Shown: piece after piece, positions 1-10,937 of the stretch
How the letters are laid out: each line of letters opens with the position of its first letter
Position numbering within the stretch: position 1 is the first letter of the stretch
Assembly (NCBI RefSeq): GCF_019097595.1
Contig: NC_080718.1
Coordinates: 17,622,657-17,686,656 of the forward strand
Source: Hemibagrus wyckioides
Taxonomy: Eukaryota > Chordata > Actinopteri > Siluriformes > Bagridae
DNA: 64,000 nucleotides
Direction: 5' to 3'
Translations under genes and position numbers: made by a program
Notes under the pieces: model-generated
The model's input: the letters and a program-made list of their open reading frames with translations, nothing else
The model's database searches: none
Told to the model about the DNA's origin: nothing

Positions 1-190
1 AGGAATTTGGTGCTCTTGACGATCTCCACCGAGGATCTGTCGATGAACAGCGGAGAATGGTCACTCTGTGCTCTCCTGAAGTCAACAACCATCTCTTTGG
101 TCTTGTCGACATTCAGGGAGAGGTTGTTGGCTCTGCACCAGGCTGTTAGATGTTGCACCTCCTCTCTGTATGCTGACTCGTCGTTCTTAC
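1..190 (-). mobile_element. LINE reverse-transcriptase fragment (L2/CR1/Rex-like)
   Basis: The minus strand is open through this interval and reads as the part of a non-LTR retrotransposon reverse transcriptase that follows the catalytic palm, with the typical stretch AWCRANNLSLNVDKTK followed by a VDFRR motif and then VKSTKFL. This is the usual sequence of fish L2/CR1/Rex-clade elements. The copy is cut by the left window edge and stops near base 190, where a Tc1-type repeat begins. The clade assignment is from memory of the family motif. Confidence 0.8.
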
Positions 191-203
191 TTAATGTTGA
201 AGA

Positions 204-620
204 TACAGTGCCTTGCAAAAGTATTCCACCCCCTTATAAATCATAAGATTTGACTGTATTACAAATGACACACACACAGATTGTTCTAGTCAAGATTTCA
301 AACCGACTGCAAAGATTTTCTCGAAATAGTCTTTGCATAAGTATTCAACCCCATCAGATTAGTATGTTGATGCAATAACAGCCGAGTCTGTTGGTTAACA
401 CTTCTACCAGCTTTGCACAGTGTTTAGGAGTGATTCTTCCTGGCAGATATTCTTCAGGTATGCCATTGTTTGTTGTCTGGGAGTTTCGAATAGTGGCACA
501 GATTCTCAGAGAATGAGATTCAGATCTGGACTTTGACTTGGGCCTGTGTATTCACACTTTTGTTTGTAATCACTCCTTTGACCTTGTACTTAGGACCATC
601 ATTAAAAACTTTTCAACGTG
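204..620. mobile_element. Tc1/mariner-type DNA transposon remnant
   Basis: A TA dinucleotide is followed by cagtgccttgcaaaagtatt, the terminal inverted repeat start of a Tc1-like family widespread in fishes. A second related copy (ctttgcataagtattcaacc) lies about 120 bases further in. The interior is decayed, with no open transposase, and the right end is not clearly visible. The element lies directly against the LINE fragment, suggesting a nested or adjacent insertion. Confidence 0.55.
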
Positions 621-2400
621 ATGTCATTGTATAGTTAGTGTTTAGGTTGTATGCTGCAGTTTCCACTTTCTCATTGTTGTTCCAGCAGTGCTTACTGGGA
701 TGTGGAACCACTGAGATATAATTTTACATGCTGTTCCTCAGTTATGAAGTTCTATTTATTTTTTGAGCTGTTTTAGTATTTCAGAGGTGAAGGCAAATTA
801 AAACTGTGTTCTTGCCAAGGCAATATCTTTCATCTGAGCTTATGACCTGGATGTTGAATATTTATGCAAGCAGTTTATTCAGTTGTTGATTTTCTTTAAA
901 ATTCTTTGCTGATTAATAATTAATGTTAACTATAAAATGCACTGTAAGAGAACATGAGTTAACAAGAGAGAAATCTGGGAGGTTGAACACTTTTGCCTAA
1001 ATTACTTTACCTAATATATGCAAAAAGCTTTAAATACAACATGCTGTCTATATGTTAAAAGCCATGCATGACTTTGTTTTTCTATCTATATCTTAAAAGC
1101 CATGTATGACTTTGTTTTCCTGGCTTTCTTGTAGACATGCCCAGGGTCCGGTGGGGATGTCTTCTGGAGGACCAGAAAAGGGCACAAAGCCAGATGGGGG
1201 TCCCAGGGCTCATGCCCTCTCCCTGCCACCAGGACCCCCAGTCCAATCGAACCCCCTGCCTGAAACAATCCAACACACAACGTGAGCACAGAGTATACAT
1301 ATCCGAGGACTAAACGCAGGGAGGCGTTTATACTGCTACTGAACAACTCATGGCACAGTTCACATAGCGAGTTAACTTCAAACCAGGTACAAGAAGTAGT
1401 AAATTACCTAGGAGCTACAGCTAACTGCAGCGGGAAGAGCTCAGATATGCATCATGGAGGAGTCTTTTTGCTCCTGTCTTGTCATGGGATTTTAGTTTTT
1501 CTTGGATGTAGTTATTTTTGTTGCAGATGTTTTCCCTCCACATGTATGCTTTACCTTACTTGTTCTTCATGGGACTGAGGATTGAGTTCTCAAAGGAAGT
1601 TCACGATAGTCACTCCTTCTGCCACCTGCCTTGTGAACAAAAACACTTATAGATGCATTTATTCTGTTAACCTGTGTTTCTTTCAATTTCCTTGTTGCCT
1701 CTTCCTTTAAACCAAACAAATTCTTATTAGTCTTTTTAATTCTGTGTTAAAGTGATTTAATTATATTGGTATGTAGTGTATTTATCAAAAAAAAAAAGCG
1801 ACGACAAACGGTTCAACTATTGATAACGTTTTCTTAACTTGGCCTTGTCACAAGCTGAACTTTAATAATTAGACACAATCACATGATTCTAACAACCGTC
1901 AGCCCTAATGTTCAGGCATTTTGTATTCATTTACATAGAAGTGTTTTAGCAACTTTGGCATGTCAGACTTATTGAATTCATTGAGATAATTTAAATCCTT
2001 TTTTTGTTTTGTCCTATACTAAGACTATGGATGGCAGCTCACAGTGAAAGTCAGGAGCCATGTGCCACCCTGCTCAGGAAACACTTTTCTTCTTTCATGT
2101 CCGAGTACCATAGAACAAGCCTCACTCGTCTGATTATTCTGCCATCTACTTTTCCTTACACTGCTCTCTTGCTGATATTTTTATAGATGTAAAATAGAAA
2201 ATATTTTGATGTTGCAGTTAGATTTGTATTGCTATAGTATGCAAAACTTTTTCTTTTTTTTTTTGCCTTGTGTGGGTGTTATGACACCACCTGGAGTTCA
2301 TTTTGTTGTTACTGAAATGTGTGTTCCTCAGTCCACTTTGCCAGTACATGTATATTAGGATGGTGGGCTATGTTTTTATTGTTTGTTTCTTGTACCAAAC
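621..2400. other. Intergenic stretch without a recognised gene
   Basis: No conserved coding exon is seen on either strand. Positions about 1045-1120 hold an imperfect tandem repeat of a unit containing 'aaaagccatg.atgactttgttt'. A moderately GC-rich patch at 1130-1330 has short open frames on both strands but no recognisable protein family; it could be the edge of an old repeat. A poly-A tract with CpG remnants lies near 1788. Confidence 0.5.
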
Positions 2401-2415
2401 ATCCATGACAGTACA

Positions 2416-2466
2416 AATAATAAAATAAAATAAAATAAAATAAAATAAAATAAAATAAAATAAAAA
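2416..2466. repeat. (TAAAA)n microsatellite
   Basis: About ten tandem copies of the pentanucleotide aaaat/taaaa. A 20-base poly-A run follows at 2565-2584. These look like retrotransposon-tail or slippage tracts. Confidence 0.9.
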
Positions 2467-4379
2467 AGCAAAATACTTGTTACAATTCAATACATGTGCA
2501 AAATTCCATTCTTGTGTATCTACATTTGTACGATGTGCCAAATGTATTAAACAATATATATTAGTAAAAAAAAAAAAAAAAAAATTGGGGTAGTGTTCAC
2601 ATCAAATGTCAGAATGAAGTAAAAGCATGATCTCAGTGGCATGGATATTGGTACGGGATTGGCATTTAATAAACTCCTGATCTGAGATTTTCACAAATAA
2701 CAGTCTCTAGTTTATATAGAATGATGTGAAAAGTGAAACAAAAAAAAAACATCGATTTGATTGACAGTGGGTAGAATTGGTTGCCAGAAAGGATATTGTG
2801 ATTATATATACAACTATGGTGAGCAGAAGCATAAACAAAACATCAGACCTTGAGGTAGATGTGATGAGATGCTTCTGCTACTACAGCAGAAGACCGCATC
2901 AATAAAGAAAAGCACTGGAAAAAAGCAATTTTGACATGAAAAAGAGAGGCAAAAGAGTCTTTGAAGCTAGATGCACTAGCTGCACTGACAGGAACACTGT
3001 GCATATGGTTATAAGGGCATATATCTACTGATTAAAAGAAGAAGTAGGACTAGAACTGGAAGGAAAACCTATTTAATGGTATGGTAAGAACTGTCTGTGG
3101 CTGGCCACTCAGAAGTGAAGGAGGAAATTCAATAGCACACAGCCCTATTCTAAATCACTGCTCAGAGGGAGGGGCAGGCCAAGGAGATGTGAGAATAAAA
3201 TGAGAACAAGCCCCAACCTCAACCTCTCCTTACCATCAGGAGTGCCAGGATATCAGCTCCAGAAAAACTACTGTTCAAGAGCAGCCACACGATGGCGGCA
3301 GAGACACAGGGAACAAGGAAGTGGGTTCCTCTACAGATTATACAGACAGTAAAGCAATGAATGATAATAAGAATGAAAACATTTATGTAAAACTACAGGG
3401 AAATTTACAACAAGAAGGAGAAATAGAGATAACAACTACTAAGGAGGCTAAGAACAGAATAGTGGCCTGATAAATACTACGAGATGCTATAAGATGTAAC
3501 CACCCTGGCAGATTCACTGTTACAGAGAAACCCAGACCATGCACTATTAAATGAGATAGTGGAAAGCTTTCTTATGACTATTGAACACAGTCATGTGTTA
3601 CTGCGGAGAACTTTCCCACCAAGCTGGAAAGAAATAAAAAGATGAAACCCAGTAGGAGAAGAACTCATTTCATGGTCCGAAGGATTAAAACTCATGGAAG
3701 CTGAGATATGGAGAAAACGGATAAAGGATAATGGAACTGATGTCCTCTGTGCAGAGACTCCAGATTTTCAGCTTCTCATATTGAACACCAAAAAACACAG
3801 GTACATACCATAGAGCTTTGCTGATATGAAATGAATAGTAGGGAACTTACCAATACCGAGGTGGGTGGACAGTGCTAGATAACCAAGTCTGAGGCAATAA
3901 CAGCAGGGCAGTGATGGCTCTAGGAGACATAAAAGCGAAGCTGATTCATGTAAATAAAAAAATAACTAAAAAGGTTTTTACCGATGCTGGATTGTCAGCA
4001 GTTATTAATACCAATCACCACAATGAGAAACCTTTCAATATGCAAATAAATGTATTACGGGTTATAATTAGGGAACAATACCACACCTCTGACATCTGGT
4101 CCCATAGAGATCCCTACCATGGTTGATGACATGTATGTTGACAACCAACACTGCATACATTAGTTCAACTTGATCCTGTTGAAAGATATTTACAGCCATG
4201 TGAAACATCTTTAGCAGCCAAAGCATTTAACTACAGGAAAGCTTCAGACAAAACGATGGCCACACCTACTACTATGCTCAGTAGGCATGGACTACATAGT
4301 CTGCTCATTAGTTCATTGTTTAATTAGCAATGGCAGGAAGATGGGCTCTGAATTACTGTTCAGCTGACAATTGAAAAAT
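2467..4379 (+). other. Repeat-like sequence, possibly upstream part of a decayed retroelement
   Basis: No cellular gene is recognised. From about 2880 the plus strand contains several broken short frames (for example 3911-4126) leading in the same direction into the clear retroviral pol remains downstream. They may be decayed gag/pol sequence, but I cannot match a named domain here. Assignment to the same element is inference from position and strand only. Confidence 0.3.
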
Positions 4380-5350
4380 GACATTCTGTCAACCATGCTG
4401 AAAGTATAATGACACTCTGTGAAGGTACCTCTCATGACCACTAACAATGTTTTTGAAATTGTGACCTGAATTGACCTGAAATCCCACACTGCAAAGTGAC
4501 AAAGTGTTCTTTCTGGACAGTTCTTCGTTTCTGAATGAAAACCAGAGATATACAGGGTATGCAGCAGTTGCTCGAGCCTGATATATCAATGGGTTTGAAG
4601 TGGTTCTTGTACCATCCTTGGCACAGATCACAGTAATAGCAGCTGCGTGCAGTTTGGCAAGGGCAAAAACGTGTACCATCTACACACATTCCACTTACGC
4701 ATGCAGCATGTGCTACACGTATACTGCCATATGGGCTCCAAGAGGTTTCTGCACAGATGATGACAAGCCCATATCACATCTGAATGAAATCCAAGTACTA
4801 CTGTTAGCCATTCATGAACCTTATCAATGCACAATTTTGAAATGTGTCACACACAGTACTAGAGCTCATTTTACCACAAGAGGTAATGCTTCTGCGGTCA
4901 AAGCTGCAAACGCCATCACTAGACATAAATTTGTCCCTTGAAACAATTGCAAGAACCAAAAATCAGAAAGCACCCAGTTACCCTGACCTGGTCAAGCCAA
5001 GGCTAAATTGCCTAGTCGGCAAAGCCTAGAGGAAAGGTCGATGTGGTTACAAAGGGGGTTGGTTAATGACAAATGATCCTGTTTCATAGTGTAAAGTTAG
5101 GGAATGTACTATAGCACCAGTGAAATTGGTGCCTTTCCTTTTCTTCCTTGTCTTACAATATGACCCAATATTCACAGTAATTTTAACCCATGATTGACAA
5201 TTTCACTGCTAACCGTGAAATCTGCAGAAAATATAACGTTAAATTATACGTTTCAGAGCCAAACAGGACAGATTCCTAGTCCCTTAGGCCATTTTGAACA
5301 CATCTACAAGGACTTTATTGACATAACAGAAAGGTATGCACAGAAAGGAT
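4380..5350 (+). mobile_element. Endogenous retrovirus pol remnant (RNase H and integrase pieces), broken
   Basis: The plus strand around 4560-4940 translates to a retroviral-type RNase H pattern: an alanine-rich helix with ACSLA, then IYT.STYA, then IWAPRGF and KPISH, then a CVTH-like segment. The aspartate expected in the YTDS motif is replaced by histidine, so the copy is inactive. At about 5256-5345 a second in-family piece gives PLGHFEHIYKDFID, which resembles the start of the integrase catalytic core with its first acidic residue. Stops and frameshifts interrupt both. No LTR was identified. The fragment ends about 270 bp before the krtcap3 start codon. RNase H is quite clear; the integrase part is less so. 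Confidence 0.7.
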
Positions 5351-5494
5351 AATGTTCTGCCTAGTAAGGGTAAACTGATACGTTAGATGACTTTTCCCTC
5401 CAAGCACAATGCCATACAGACAGCTGCTAGATGTAGGATTTAAGAAATAAGCTAAAACGTCTCCTAGATATTTTAAAACCTGAGCTTATTGAGG

Positions 5495-5560
5495 GATAGC
5501 GCGCGACCTTTGACCATAAGCTCCGCCCACTTCCTGCATACAGGTGAGCACATAGGCGTT
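5495..5560 (+). promoter_or_regulatory. Putative krtcap3 proximal promoter with DR1-like site
   Basis: Just upstream of the krtcap3 first exon, 5504-5515 reads CGACCTTTGACC, one mismatch from the DR1 nuclear-receptor half-site pair (HNF4 / RXR-PPAR type) TGACCTTTGACC. It is followed by a GC box-like ctccgcccac at 5521-5530 and an ETS-like ttcctg. No TATA box is at a convincing distance. The role is inferred from motif and position only. Confidence 0.4.
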
Positions 5561-5622
5561 AACTAACACGGACTTCAGTAAACGACGGAGGAGATTTTTC
5601 CTTTGGGATAAAAATACGCAAA

Positions 5623-7535
5623 ATGTGTGTGGAGAATATGTGCGGCTTTGGTAAGATCATGCTCTGTTTCAGCTGTTTAGTGATTAGAAATGGAGTAAAA
5701 GTGTTCAACTTCTGCAGTTTTATCGCTTTAGATTTTTGGCAATTAGCCTGCAAGCTTTAGCGCTTCTTCTGCCTTGTGTTAAAAATCTACCTGGAAATAG
5801 ACCGGGGTTTTTCCCCCATAATAATGAATGAAAGCTTTCCACACATGCTGGTGATAAGTTTGCTCACTTCATAACACATCTGTAACATGTCTAATGTTCT
5901 GTTCCTTTATCTGCTTTGTAGACAAACAGAAAGGGCCTGGGAGGCTGATGACTAAAGGACTCACACTCATAGTTGTCGGTCATGTTAATTTTATTTTGGG
6001 GGCCATCGTTCATGGCAGTGTTTTACGACACATCTCTAAACCCACTGGCACAATACCCACAGAGTACACAGTGTCCAACATCATAGCTGTTACCTCAGGA
6101 CTGCTGGTACAAGATCATCAACTATTATTATTGAGTATAGTGAAATGTGCTTATTTGTTGTTGAATGCGTTGCTTTTTATATTTCAGAGCATTGCAAGTG
6201 GAATTGTTGCAATATTGGTGTCAAGGAATATTAAGATTGTCAAACTGGTAAGAAACCGGGTTAGGGTAATGACACCTCATTAAGCCTGTTCTCATTCCCG
6301 TCATCAGTATTTTAAGTGGATGGGTAAAGTCCTGGAGCTCACACTGAAATTCTGCTTTTCCTCCAGCACGTGGGTCTGTTGGTGAGCTCCTTCTTAAACG
6401 CTCTGCTCTCTGCAGCCTGCTGCATTGGGCTTCTACTGGCCATCAGCCTCACTATTTCAGCCGACGGCAGTGTCCTCTTGCAAGGCTGCAACAATACAGA
6501 TGTACCCATTAATGCTCGCTCACCCGTCGCTGCCAACTGCCCCTTCGACACTACACGCATTTATGTGAGTTTCTGTTAACTCTTAATGTTGGTTGAATAA
6601 TAGTGGATATGCACAGTGTTGTCAGCTATAACTCCATACTGTTAGACTGCGTACTGTTAAACTGCTGTTATGCCTGGCAGGACATGATCATGGAGGTCCA
6701 AAGCGAGGCTCAGCTATTGCACTCGGGCTGTGCTGACTTTTTTCCCAAATGCAGGATTCCTGACTGCATAATTTCTGATATTGGGGGACTAAGTTTGCGC
6801 TGTCCTCTTTTTCTTGGGGGCAGTAGAAGCTTAAGTGGTTAAGGCTCTGGGTTGTTGATCAGAAGAAGATCGGATAAAGTCCCAGCACTACCATGCTGCC
6901 ACTGTTGGGCCCTTGAGCAAGGCCCTCAAACCCCCTGCAGGGGCGCTGTATCATGGCTGACCCTGCAATCTGGCCCCAATCTCTAAGGATGGGATATGCG
7001 AAGAACTGTGCTTTATTGTATATGTGACAAAGACTACTTAACTACTTATCGCAGAATGTTTTAATGAATAGTTTTTTTTGTCTTTAAGGACACAACTCTA
7101 GCCTTGTGGTTTCCGTGCACACTGCTATCAGCCCTGGAGACTGGTTTGTCTGTGTGGTGCTTTATTGTGGGTCTCACCCTAAGAGGCATTGGACCTTGTG
7201 CTCACACTTACCTCAGAGAGCAGGTAAACATTCTCACACCAAATAAAGCAATTATTGGTACAGTGTGAGATTTATTTTTTAAGAAATGCAAACCCCAGCA
7301 AGTGAACACTTCTTTTTTTTTTTTCTTTTTTTTTAACTCTTCTGTCATGGATTTTCTTTAATTGCATGATGATTCACGGTTTGATATTCTTTTTTGATTT
7401 TCATCTCAAACTGCCTTATGATATTGTATTCCATGACAGCTGGAAGAAGACACTTTGGCGCATAGATCAAAGGGGGATCCAGATTTTTCAGCCCCGAGCC
7501 AACGTCTTATTGCACACTCTTCTGCACAGCCATAG
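5623..7535 (+). CDS. krtcap3: Keratinocyte-associated protein 3, four-pass membrane protein
   Basis: Six exons join in frame: 5623-5650, 5922-6106, 6188-6247, 6367-6564, 7089-7223 and 7440-7535 (stop TAG). All introns are GT-AG. The product is 233 aa, close to the roughly 240 aa of mammalian KRTCAP3. Diagnostic stretches are CGFD...GPGRLM, VGHVNFILGAIVHGSVLRH, PTEYTVSNIIAV, LVSRN and NCPFDTTRIYDTTLALW. These match KRTCAP3 better than its relative TMEM54. Hydrophobic segments lie at about residues 22-42, 59-84, 92-121 and 160-190. The loop between the third and fourth holds NNT and the conserved CPFD. The family function is poorly known, with the protein being an epithelial membrane protein. 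The start was chosen because exon 1 gives the MC..(M)C.FD N-terminus typical of the family. A SINE sits in intron 4, and a mariner element lies just 3' of the gene. Confidence 0.92.
6821..7032 (+). repeat. tRNA-derived SINE in krtcap3 intron 4
   Basis: The block has the typical order of a fish tRNA-derived SINE: 'gtggttaaggctctgggtt', then 'tgatcagaag', a decayed B-box region, then 'ccactgttgggcccttgagc' and 'gggcgctgtatcatggctga', and a tail ending 'tattgtatatgtgac'. A second related copy is at about 23175. It is oriented with the gene. Confidence 0.75.
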
Positions 7536-7689
7536 ACAGGAAGATCAATCGGAAATCTAAGGTAGGATTTCCATCAGTCTTTTATTATTTTTATTTTTTT
7601 GAGAAAATTTGAACCTGGTAATAATACCTCTTTTTTTTTTTTTTTTAACTGTAAAAGTCATGTTATAAAGCAAAGTCTATTTGTATGTA
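7536..7689 (+). other. krtcap3 3' UTR start, with a possible splice donor
   Basis: After the TAG at 7533-7535 there is a donor-like ctaag|gtagg at 7560 and a T-rich run. No AATAAA is close by. The true 3' end of krtcap3 was not located. A possible 3' UTR exon could begin after ttataatttcag at 8740, beyond the transposon. Confidence 0.3.
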
Positions 7690-8675
7690 CACTGATCAGC
7701 CATGACCTTAAAACCACTTGCTTAATATTGTGTAGGTCCCCCTTGTGCAACCGAAACAGCTCTGAGTCGTCGTGGCATGGACTCCATAAGACCTCTGAAG
7801 GAGCTCTGTGGTATCTGGCACCGAGACTTTACTAGCAAGTCCTGTAAATTGTGAGGTGGGAATCAAGTCAACACCTTGTCAACACTCTTTGTCATGTTCC
7901 TCAGATCATTCCTGAGCAATTTTTGCAGTGGACCAGTGCACATTATCCAGTCTTCTACCCATAGTGCATCCTGGGGCCATCTCTTCCTCAGATAAACAAC
8001 ACTTTTACCTGGCTGTCCACATGATGTTAAAGAAAATGTGATTCATCAGAGAAGGCCACCTTCTCCCATTGCTCCACGGTCCAGTCGTGATGCTCTCTCG
8101 TTCATTGTAGGTGCTTTTGGCAGTGGACAGGTGTCAGCATGGGTGTGCGGCACTGTGTCAGCAAGCTGTGTTGCACTGTGTGCTCTGATTTACTATCATA
8201 GCTTTTTCAGTAGTCTGTGCTGCATTAGCGCTACTGTGGGATTGTATCAGACAGGCTAGCTTTCTCTCCTTACACTCAACAGTGATTCTTGTTCACTTAT
8301 GACCCTGTCAGCAGTTTACTAGTTGTACATTCTTGGACCACTTTTGGTAGGTACAAGCTACTGCATAACGGAAACACCCAGAAAGATCTGTTAATGTGAA
8401 GATGCTTTGACCCAGTCAGACAGTTTTGCCCTTGTCAAAGTCACTCAAATCCTTACACTTGCCCATTTTCCTTGCTTTCTACACATCATCTTCAAGTACT
8501 GACTGTTCACTTTTTGCCCAAATATATCCCACCCCTTCACAGGTACGACTGTATAGTCAAGATAGTCAATGTTATTTACTTCACTGTCAGTGGTTTATTT
8601 CACAGCTGTTTTCGCCGCACAAGGGGGACCTACACAATATTAGGCAGGTGGTTTTAATGTTATGGCTGATGGGTG
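7690..8675 (-). mobile_element. Decayed ISRm11-like Tc1/mariner element
   Basis: The ends are long terminal inverted repeats. The left end begins cactgatcagccatgacctt and continues to a gtgtaggtccccc; the right end runs from gggggacctacacaatatta to ggctgatgggtg. Both ends are flanked by TA (7688-7689 region and 8676-8677), the mariner target duplication. The minus-strand interior (about 8540 down to 8030) is homologous to the element at 27968, for example ggaaaatgggcaa.tgtaag and gggtgggatatatt. This is a decayed transposase region with many breaks. About 986 bp, non-autonomous today. Confidence 0.8.
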
Positions 8676-10560
8676 TACATGTAAACCTATGTAATAATGT
8701 TGAATTATTATATTATAACCTTTTTTATTATAATTTCAGATTCGGTAAAACTCACCCAGTGGACTCAGTGGAGTATTTGATAAGTAGTGTTTAGTCTAGT
8801 ATTTTTTTTGAAGCTACAATGTCTTAATATCAGTTGTTGATTTATATTAATGAAAAAAAGAAATGTGTTTACAATAATATGACATTTATCTTAAGCATAC
8901 ATTCATGCTTTTGAGCAATTTTGACTGAAATTTCATAATCATTTAGAATAATTTGTTATGGTATAAAACATTTCCTTCTTTTCTTGGTGGGTTTTATGGA
9001 TGACATGGTAAAATCTGCAGATTCACATGAAAACTATTATACCTGTTATAGCTATTAGATCTGTATTATAAAGACCAAATGTTTAAAAATGTATTCTACA
9101 CTTTTCCCAAGACTCTTAATTTGTCAATCATCCTCTTGCAGTGTTATCTTATTATTTATTTACCCAATATTTTGAGTACTTCATAGTTACTGGCTTTATT
9201 AAACACTTGACAAATCAGGAAACCTTAAGCTTGTTTTGACTGAGATGGAGAGGAAAGTATGTGAATGAGAGGAACATTTCTGTAAGTTACTGAGATGTAA
9301 ATATAGTAGAAAGATGGATGCTGGATGGTTTAAATCTTATCTTGTTTTATAGGATTGAAAAACTCAAAGTAAATCTCAGTCTGAGAGGGAAAGATTATTA
9401 TTGTCAGTATCTTGTGATGCTTAAAGCAAGTATGAAGTTTGATGTTTGGAATATAACAGTATTCCTGTTGAAGCATATGAAAACTCATGAATTTGTATCA
9501 ATTTTAATGCTTTTAATCAAATTCCTCCATTTTATTGTACCTAATCAAAATGGGTATAATTTGTTGTTAATAATAATGTTTACAATTTTCTTTACTAATG
9601 TTTTTCATTTATATATATTAAATGCATTAAATTTTTAAAACAGTTACTGTGTGATTATTGTTTCTTTTATATTTATTAATATGTTGAAGTATAATAAGGG
9701 ATGTCATTAGTCTACACTGAATTCCAGTGTAGACATGGATCTATTCTTCTTAAGAAGTGAGGTTTGTTCAAGTCATTGCTGTTCTTGGTGGTGTTGTGGT
9801 GACCTGTGTCACTTCTGCGCCTGTGGTATTGCTCAGCTTTTCAGTTTTTGACCGCTTACTATTTCACTTTATTTATCCATAGTCTTCCAACTAAAAATCT
9901 TCTGAGCAGGTTGAATCGGAGCAGCTACCACCTGCCAAAACACAGGACACTGGTCAAACTGGTGGGCCATCTTTGACATGTAGTAAATGCTGGTAGAAAG
10001 AAATCCTGAATTATCACTGTACGATGCTAGACTGTAGCCAAATTATTTAAAGAAAATAACAGTAAGGCAAATTGAAAAATATCTATTCATCACTAAGTAA
10101 TAATGACTGATGTTATAATATACAATTCTGAAAAAAATAAAGATTTATAATTTAATCAGGTGTCATCTAGAAGAGTGCTAGAGAATTTTGGTTCTTCTCA
10201 AAATTTCTTCTTCACGTCATCTCAATGAGTTTTGTCTTGCCACGGTCATCCCTCGTTTGCTAATTGGGGATCTAAATCTACATCCAGATTTCTTTCATGC
10301 TCCTTTGTGAAAGTGTCTCTTCCCAAAAGCTTATGTTATTCAGCAAGCTTATAACATTGGCCTTTTGTTTTATGACCGGTTTATTTTAGACACCAAGATA
10401 AGATAAGGCTCAGAATACTCCCATTACCCATACTCATCTGCATTTATTCAGTGAAACAATTTCCTGACTCGATTTAAAGTAATGATCATACTTCTGCAGT
10501 CATTTTGGGATTACTGATTAAAAAGCTGAGGTGGTTCATTATGTTGTGCCCTGAACTCCT
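8676..10560. other. AT-rich intergenic stretch
   Basis: This lies between krtcap3 and the fzd3 promoter. No coding exon or named repeat is recognised. The 106-aa open frame at 9318-9638 is AT-rich and low in complexity, with no family resemblance. An AATAAA-type signal at about 10135 could serve krtcap3 only if its 3' UTR were very long. Confidence 0.5.
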
Positions 10561-10794
10561 GCCCTTTCTTTGCTCACCACGGGCGCATGCGCAGTGAGAG
10601 GAGGGCGGGGCCTGTCTGTAGGGGAGGGGCAGTATCGGCTGGAGTATGCAAAGCGAGCAGCGGTCCGTGTAGAGGCGTTCGTGTGTTTCAGGACATTTAC
10701 ACAGTTTTTAATAGTTTACAGTGTGGATAATGTGCACGGGTAAACTCGGTTCACTCTGAAACAGGTGTCTGCCTCTGGCGTTTCTGTATTCTGC

Positions 10795-10831
<37 letters not shown>

Positions 10832-10937
10832 ACATAAGGCGTGTGTGTGAAGCTCAGAGCTGCTGCAGCGAAGACGCGGTGTATTGTCATACACAGAGCA
10901 ACGGCGACAAGAAGCTGAAGAATAACGCCTAACAACG
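10560..10937 (+). promoter_or_regulatory. fzd3 GC-rich promoter and likely non-coding first exon
   Basis: This is a local rise in GC and CpG in an AT-rich region. GCGCATGCGCA at 10583-10593 is an NRF1-type palindrome, and a GC box (gagggcgggg) is at 10601-10610. A gtgtgtgcgcgcgtg stretch follows at about 10795. A good splice donor, aacaacg|gtaaag, closes the putative 5' UTR exon at 10937. No TATA box is seen. The transcription start is inferred to be within about 10620-10700. Confidence 0.55.

Noticed and set aside
4389..4941. Overlapping frames as a possible cellular gene
   Set aside because: The plus-strand pattern is retroviral RNase H with a mutated active-site residue and stops around it; the minus-strand frames are shadows.
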